Shown here: positions 52,801-56,336 of the stretch, one piece after another
Layout of the letters: every line of letters starts with the position of its first letter
Numbering within the stretch: the first letter of the stretch is position 1
Source: Ignavibacteriae bacterium HGW-Ignavibacteriae-4
GTDB taxonomy: Bacteria; Bacteroidota; Ignavibacteria; Kapaibacteriales; UBA2268
Assembly: GCA_002839765.1 (NCBI GenBank)
Contig: PGYR01000016.1
Location: forward strand, 1-56,336
DNA: 56,336 nucleotides
Direction: 5' to 3'
Position numbers and translations under genes: made by a program
The notes under the pieces: model-generated
The model's database searches: none
What the model saw: only the letters and a program-made list of their open reading frames with translations
Told to the model about the DNA's origin: nothing

Positions 52801-53861
52801 ATTGTTTGATATTAGAAAGAGTAAAAGTTGACTGTAAAGGTTTAGACCAAAAAGGAAACCAAATTTATGGTCTGAACTTGCTATTACAAAGTAATCTAAC
52901 TAATTCTTCTACAATAACTTTCATTTCGTCTAATGCTATTTTCTCTAACATAACCCCTACTACGTTGCCTCCAGCGGCTATGACTACAGTATTGGCTGAT
53001 TTTATTACTACTGCTTCAGTAGGTGATACTATTTGCTTTGTAGTACAGTTGAATGACGCAGCTGGTAATGCTCTGTGTAAGAAAGAAATTTGCATAGAAA
53101 TTCCAGATTGTAAGAAAGATGAAGGTTGCAATTGCCCATTCGATATTAACGTGAAACCAATAGAAGCAGGTCAAATCGAAGGTACTAGCTTCTTTATGAC
53201 TAATGGTATTTACACTAGTGGTGCTAACTTGAAACGAGTAAGAGCTACTATAATAAGTGCTGTTATAACTGAACAATGTGGTGGTCAAGTTACTACTTAT
53301 AATACAGGAGCTATATTCCAAAGTGCTTCAGCTTGGGCGGGTAATAACGCTACTGGATTGAATACTTCTTCTGTAACATGGGATAGTAAGGAATGTGACT
53401 CATTAGACGAGTTCTTACCTGACTACAAACTGGACATACCATTTACTTCGGCTGAAAAATGTAAGCTGAAAGTAAAACTCTGCATACGTTACGAATTCCT
53501 AGATTGCGAATGTTTCCACTGTGAAACAGTACTTTGCACTGAATTTGATATCAAAAATCCAGTGACAGGTGTTGCTAGAGAAGATGGATTGAGCAAACGA
53601 ACTATTAGCTCTACTGTTTATCCTAATCCTATATCTAGTATGTTGAACATAGACTATAATCTGAAACAATCGAGTAATGTAAGTATAGTAATTCGTGATT
53701 TGACCGGTAAAGCCGTTGCTACATTGGTCAACTCGGAACAGAAAACTGCTGGCGACCATACTATTAGTATGGAAACTTTCAATTTACCTGCGGGTGTCTA
53801 TCTTTATACGATAGAAACTGAGTCGGAATCACATTCTAATCGATTTGTTATCAAAAAATAA
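49896..53861 (+). CDS. Large DUF11-like T9SS surface protein
   Basis: A 1321-residue secreted protein with GTG start and a long signal region (LKYYMYLLAVFSLLAIPTNEVYSQ). Several Ig-like DUF11/conserved-repeat modules follow, with motifs such as PFTYTITYNWSGGAPG, GDTVRYRLAVANVGNLDATLAS and GQTAEYKLSVINSGNTPLTQ, and many paired Cys. Residues of about 863-1076 are two tandem 107-residue repeats, about 62 percent identical. A unique Cys-rich module (CNCPFDINVKPIEAG) comes next, then a type A CTD: TVYPNPISSMLNIDYNL, VIRDLTGKAVATL and LPAGVYLYTIET. Probably an extended stalk or adhesin on the cell surface; partner unknown. It is monocistronic with its own terminator. Confidence 0.92.
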   Translation: MKNKILSKGKLPSNLKYYMYLLAVFSLLAIPTNEVYSQITYSISKSNNAPTPIQSGQPFTYTITYNWSGGAPGTLYIQDIVPAALDVLSALPSSPISTISGNTVTFALTGLINPSGSGTVQINARFKPGVTCEGVEVCNVAEISDDLKSEVWIKSNSDCVISDRPENKWQLKKEKIAGCAIDDEVVYRICITSPSGSDIGGLNLNIDSLEDLLPAGAEIIDVNGSWSGPDGVTSTGTWIGLTGGPVVLNVSPYPIWYCTYIRVKYPSPTFIVGTTVKNIAKLTYHTVCDDEPKIWTDTASTVLCEGVSLGALNKYFAYNVYFNNNPYWYPTFAPNCCGEYRLWYRNTGTIAQGPVVIEDTLSGDVDINKIQTDIPNDVAILPVTVDVYTWNGSSCNTVPAVTFTYTTVGAKVESTLPADICRIKWTYDTIPVNTIVREYLDVCARVTNFKTGLPLTPGYISNNPMAVHADTLHLFDEVDITVDTTSPNVIAVKLFTGECDNGAINPNGPFMPGDTVRYRLAVANVGNLDATLASIADILPVGFSYVGNESYFYGSFNYSVNAYNPNCDLFSSTVPSQIGGSITTPTVGDNSLLWNFPVLPANCDGSVEFFLIEFDVALSDDPPVLAGQHQNTFDFDANNSPIVTSNVAYMTVNAIAQLQTKKEVRLKGSGNAWANIADIPQGQTAEYKLSVINSGNTPLTQICLLDIAPWIGDISILPPYNPRNSQFDLPYNPADGAITSTPAGFTTTYNTSTVGIQKNPSRVSECGGFCSITDPVGALAGTYGAVATTYSYKVNANSGISLAAGATLEILVPAIIPSATAVNDTACNSFAIQTVPAGLPNVCLSTESNNACVVAKEKEDDPCLIVERVQVECKKVDADGNQIYGLNLLLQSNLTYTTTINLNSTNASFFNTTPITLPPATMTTILSDFTTSASAGDTVCFTIELIDKEQRIVCEKEVCIVIPDCKDDDCLILERVKVDCKGLDQKGNQIYGLNLLLQSNLTNSSTITFISSNAIFSNITPTTLPPAAMTTVLADFITTASVGDTICFVVQLNDAAGNALCKKEICIEIPDCKKDEGCNCPFDINVKPIEAGQIEGTSFFMTNGIYTSGANLKRVRATIISAVITEQCGGQVTTYNTGAIFQSASAWAGNNATGLNTSSVTWDSKECDSLDEFLPDYKLDIPFTSAEKCKLKVKLCIRYEFLDCECFHCETVLCTEFDIKNPVTGVAREDGLSKRTISSTVYPNPISSMLNIDYNLKQSSNVSIVIRDLTGKAVATLVNSEQKTAGDHTISMETFNLPAGVYLYTIETESESHSNRFVIKK
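52482..53123 (+). repeat. Two tandem 321-bp repeats inside the DUF11-like gene
   Basis: Unit 1 (52482-52802) and unit 2 (52803-53123) align over 107 residues without a gap. Both open with CLI(V/L)ERV, share GNQIYGLNLLLQSNLT exactly, and end in IPDCK. This is a recent-looking internal duplication. Confidence 0.9.
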
Positions 53862-53887
53862 CAATATCAATTAATTGATTCACTTTT

Positions 53888-53925
53888 AAAAAGCCGAGAT
53901 GGAATTATATCCATCTCGGCTTTTT
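53888..53925. terminator. Bidirectional terminator
   Basis: AAAAAGCCGAGATGG and its complement form a perfect 15-bp stem with an 8-base loop, between convergent genes. Poly-T lies on both strands. Confidence 0.92.
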
Positions 53926-53968
53926 CTTTACATTTATACTTAATGTCGGAAGAATAGATAAAATTTAC

Positions 53969-54586
53969 TTATATCCTCCACCCCGTTGGGTAAGGCATTT
54001 TAAATTCATATTGTTGATTGTGTATTCTATATTTTGGACTGTTATAAAAGTGATTGTGACTGCCATCTCTTTTGAACCAGACATCATAATATGGTCTTCT
54101 GCGAAGTGTTATAGACGAACGAGACCCGATAAACTCGAACCCTACGTTAGTAATGTGGTTGTTAACATACTCAATTGCTTCTAGCTCATTTAGAGGTTCT
54201 CTAAATTCATATCTTCTTTCTAAAAACCACTTATAACTCTGTATAAAATGATCATATTTAACGGGTTCTTCTATTACCTTTTTAAAAATATCTTGATCTA
54301 TCTCTACAGTTGTAGCTATCATACTCTCATTGATACCTAGTGCTTCCAAGTAGTATATGGGTATTCGATTATTCATCATATCCCATTGTTTCCTATTAGT
54401 ATAAAACTTATTGAAATTCTTGAATCCTAATTTATCGGCGAGGGCTTTTGTACCCTTTGCATTTTTTCGGAAGTCTTTATACTTGTCCGAATAGAACATG
54501 ATCATAGAGTGGGTAGTGGGATATAAAATGTTTGCATTAGGATTTGACTTTGCAAGCTGTTGGAAACTGAGAATTAAGTTATTCAT
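53969..54586 (-). CDS. Protein of unknown function with leader-controlled start
   Basis: A 205-residue soluble protein without signal peptide or membrane helix. The N-terminal half includes a helical segment, GTKALADKLGFKNFNKFYTNRKQW then NNRIPIYYLEALGIN, that resembles a small DNA-binding or bromodomain-like helix set, but no family can be named. The C-terminal half is rich in Arg, Tyr and His (RSSITLRRRPYYDVWFKRDGSHNHFYNSPKYRIHNQQYEF), suggestive of nucleic-acid contact. The ATG has a strong SD (AAAGGAG, 7-base spacing) that is fully buried in a hairpin (54592-54618). Function unknown; the arrangement suggests translational control. Confidence 0.7.
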   Translation of the reverse strand: MNNLILSFQQLAKSNPNANILYPTTHSMIMFYSDKYKDFRKNAKGTKALADKLGFKNFNKFYTNRKQWDMMNNRIPIYYLEALGINESMIATTVEIDQDIFKKVIEEPVKYDHFIQSYKWFLERRYEFREPLNELEAIEYVNNHITNVGFEFIGSRSSITLRRRPYYDVWFKRDGSHNHFYNSPKYRIHNQQYEFKMPYPTGWRI

Positions 54587-54591
54587 AAAAA

Positions 54592-54717
54592 TACTCCTTT
54601 AAAAATGTTAAAAGAGTATCAAGGGAAGATTGATATTTTTTGCTATTGATAAGCCGCATCTTCATTACCACCGTGGCACTTTGCTCGGTTGGTATCCATC
54701 TAAGGATTCTTGATACT
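54592..54717 (-). promoter_or_regulatory. Candidate structured 5' leader with SD-masking hairpin
   Basis: Read on the minus strand: UACUCUUUUAA, loop CAUUU, UUAAAGGAGUA forms an 11-bp stem (one U-G pair) that buries the SD of the downstream gene. A 9-base pair of arms, AGTATCAAG (54709-54717) and CTTGATACT (54615-54623), can form another stem that shares four bases with the left arm of the SD hairpin, so the two compete. The enclosed part holds a further small stem (ACCAACCG with CGGTGGT) and is GC-richer than its surroundings. It also contains an 18-codon ORF (54643-54699). No known riboswitch consensus fits. Confidence 0.4.
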
Positions 54718-54759
54718 TTTGATATATCTAAAAAACGATTATCTTTTATTTTAGTTTCA

Positions 54760-55167
54760 TTACTTGCTTATTAGTTTATCTACCGAGTACTTACCTGGTC
54801 CAACTATGAAAATTACTATATACATTACCAAATAAATAAAAGACATCTCTTTATCCCCAAAAGGATCACCACCATGGATTATAAAAAATGCAGTAGCCAT
54901 AGTTATAATAAGTGGTATAACAGTAAATCGAGTAGCAAAGCCAACTGCTATGAATATACCACAGAAAAGCTCTCCGAAAATAGCAAGTATAAGTGAAAGT
55001 TGACTTCCTACTCCAAATGGATCGGGGAAAGAGTCCACACCGTTAGTATACTTCTCTAGTTTACCTAATCCATGGCTGAATGCCATAGTCAAGCCTGCTA
55101 CTAACCTTAGCAAAAGCATAGCGATACTTGTTTTGTTTTCTGCTGTTCCGATTGCGAATATTTTCAT
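54760..55167 (-). CDS. DoxX-family membrane protein
   Basis: A 135-residue protein with four helices. It matches the DoxX pattern: LLLRLVAGLTMAFSHGLGKLEKY at the start, then LSLILAIFGELFCGIFIAVGFATRF in the second and third helices, and a C-terminal helix before GPGKYSVDKLI. Members take part in thiosulfate-quinone reduction or oxidative-stress responses; many are unassigned. It is probably monocistronic, ahead of the leader of the unknown gene. Confidence 0.9.
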   Translation of the reverse strand: MKIFAIGTAENKTSIAMLLLRLVAGLTMAFSHGLGKLEKYTNGVDSFPDPFGVGSQLSLILAIFGELFCGIFIAVGFATRFTVIPLIITMATAFFIIHGGDPFGDKEMSFIYLVMYIVIFIVGPGKYSVDKLISK

Positions 55168-55333
55168 GTTACTCTCTAATTATATGTATATCATCTCAAG
55201 ATAACGATTGATGAGCACGTTTAGTTAATATTATGATTATATAGTTCAACATAATGTCATCTATTTGGCAATGCTTAAGTAACTAAAACGTTCGTATAAC
55301 ACTGTTTTTAATATATTAAATATCAAGAGTTAG

Positions 55334-55774
55334 ATGGAATTTAGAAAATACGACAAGAATAATGAGGATGAAAAGAATTTTGAAAAAGAAGAAATAAGCA
55401 AATTTCTATTCACTCATTTGGAAAAATATGGTGATAAACTAGAGAGCATAGAAATGGCTATGGACTATGCAGTATCAAAGGAAATTGGAAAAGGTGGGTT
55501 CGTATTAGTTGCTTATAAAGATGATGTTATAGTAGGTACAGTAGTCATTAATAAGACTGGAATGGGTGGTTATATACCTGAAAACATATTAGTCTATATT
55601 GCAGTTCATTCGGAAACTAGAGGAAAAGGATACGGGAGGAAACTAATGGAAAAAGCAATTGCTGAAACTGAGGGCGATATTGCTCTTCACGTAGAAGCTA
55701 ATAATCCAGCAAAGAAATTATATGAGAAATTAGGCTTTACTAATCCTTATTTGGAAATGAGGTTGAAGAAATAA
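55334..55774 (+). CDS. GNAT-family N-acetyltransferase
   Basis: A 146-residue acetyl-CoA-dependent transferase. Motif A, IAVHSETRGKGYGRKLME, contains the RxxGxG/A acetyl-CoA loop. The C-terminal motif B is HVEANNPAKKLYEKLGFTN. Substrate unknown. The next gene starts 1 base after the stop, so they are probably co-transcribed. Confidence 0.9.
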   Translation: MEFRKYDKNNEDEKNFEKEEISKFLFTHLEKYGDKLESIEMAMDYAVSKEIGKGGFVLVAYKDDVIVGTVVINKTGMGGYIPENILVYIAVHSETRGKGYGRKLMEKAIAETEGDIALHVEANNPAKKLYEKLGFTNPYLEMRLKK

Positions 55775-55775
55775 A

Positions 55776-56336
55776 ATGGCTTATGTAACACTTAACAAGA
55801 AAAATTTGATCAGTAATTTCAACTATCTCAAAGGATTATTCGAAGAGAATAATCGAGAATGGGCAATAGTAAGTAAGCTATTATGTGGAACTGAGGAGTA
55901 CCTAAGAATACTGTGCGATTTGGATATAACCGAGATATGTGACTCACGAATTAGCAATCTGAAGCTTATAAAAGAGATTAATCCAGAAATTAATACTGTA
56001 TATATAAAGCCACCGGCGAAAGATAATATAAGTGAAATGGTGCGTTATGCCGATGTGAGTTTCAATACAGAATTTTCGACAATTAAATGGATAAGCGAAG
56101 AAGCAGTAAGACAAGGCAAAACACATAAGATAATAATAATGATAGAGCTGGGTGATTTGAGGGAAGGTGTACTTGGTGATGATTTGACGGATTTTTATAA
56201 GACAGTATTCGAACTACCTAATATTAAGATAACAGGCATTGGATCTAATCTAAATTGTCTATACGGCGTGCTACCTTCTACGGATAAGTTACTACAATTA
56301 TCACTATACAAAAAACTAATAGAAGCGCAGTTCAAT
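55776..56336 (+). CDS. Ornithine/alanine racemase-like PLP enzyme, N-terminal part
   Basis: An ORF of 187 residues open at the right edge. It matches the N-terminal barrel of alanine racemases, closest to the Orr/YhfX-type amino-acid racemases: AIVSKLLCGTEEYL (PLP-binding Lys), MIELGDLREGVL and ITGIGSNLNCLYGVLPST. It racemises an amino acid, perhaps ornithine. It starts 1 base after the GNAT gene. The C-terminal part lies outside the window. Confidence 0.8.
   Translation, partial: MAYVTLNKKNLISNFNYLKGLFEENNREWAIVSKLLCGTEEYLRILCDLDITEICDSRISNLKLIKEINPEINTVYIKPPAKDNISEMVRYADVSFNTEFSTIKWISEEAVRQGKTHKIIIMIELGDLREGVLGDDLTDFYKTVFELPNIKITGIGSNLNCLYGVLPSTDKLLQLSLYKKLIEAQFN

Noticed and set aside
53016-53321. 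101-residue minus-strand ORF and other ORFs opposite the DUF11-like gene
   Set aside because: They are antisense shadows of an unmistakable coding frame with T9SS and DUF11 features.
54643-54699. 18-codon ORF (MDTNRAKCHGG...) in the leader at 54.6 kb
   Set aside because: Not called as a gene: no SD, and two other frames are also open across this GC-richer stretch. Kept only as part of the leader finding.
54640-54720. Known riboswitch (SAM-I, c-di-GMP-I, cobalamin, TPP)
   Set aside because: Single fragments resemble these, but none of the conserved cores is present in the right order.

Overview
The window looks like chromosome from a low-GC member of the Bacteroidota/Chlorobiota (FCB) superphylum, possibly close to the Kapabacteria or Ignavibacteria. 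The evidence is indirect. Four complete secreted proteins end in type A sorting domains of the type IX secretion system (T9SS). The E1 component of a 2-oxoacid dehydrogenase is an alpha-beta fusion. A perfect Bacteroidota-type -7 box precedes ahpC. Shine-Dalgarno (SD) sequences are sparse, and TTG or GTG starts are frequent. No rRNA, tRNA, CRISPR array, transposase or phage module was recognised, so the assignment is an inference from gene content.

Layout. 1-10 kb (all minus strand): the N-terminal part of a surface beta-solenoid protein, a ClC channel, miaB, the fused E1 gene, a short membrane ORF, an MltB-type lytic transglycosylase and dnaA. The AT-rich space upstream of dnaA could hold a replication origin. 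10-25.5 kb (mostly plus): a BNR-repeat T9SS cargo protein, a glycosyltransferase overlapping an EamA transporter, a large M16 protease, DUF2059-corA-DUF1801, an ECF sigma operon, msrA, a dihaem cytochrome c with a T9SS cargo gene, pnuC and a lipoprotein. 25.5-29.3 kb: a GlxA-type regulator divergent from an AHSA1-VOC-MATE operon. 29.3-34 kb: a modular palindromic repeat, two tandem paralogous exported proteins, and topA with a histone-H1-like tail. 34-38 kb: ahpC, trigger factor and a T9SS protein with DGTxxGT repeats. 38-40 kb: two membrane proteins and two UmuD-like proteins. 40-49.5 kb: four TPR-adenylate cyclases, three of them in tandem, plus an atypical SDR. 49.9-56.3 kb: a 1321-residue DUF11-like T9SS protein, an unknown gene behind a hairpin-masked ribosome-binding site, DoxX, a GNAT acetyltransferase and the start of an ornithine-racemase-like gene.

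Most interesting. (1) In the UmuD pair, one copy has lost both the catalytic Ser and Lys but keeps an Ala-Gly cleavage-like site. The other keeps the Ser-Lys dyad but has Arg-Gly at that place, which suggests a catalyst/substrate split. (2) The four transmembrane cyclases have 40-residue periplasmic-type TPR arrays of 4, 5, 5 and 6 units, each followed by the same interrupting insertion. (3) A leader at 54.6 kb can fold into two partly exclusive stems, one of which buries a strong SD. (4) A modular palindrome-rich intergenic repeat occurs twice, and nearly identical terminators flank a single gene. Functions are family-level readings made by eye, with no database search.
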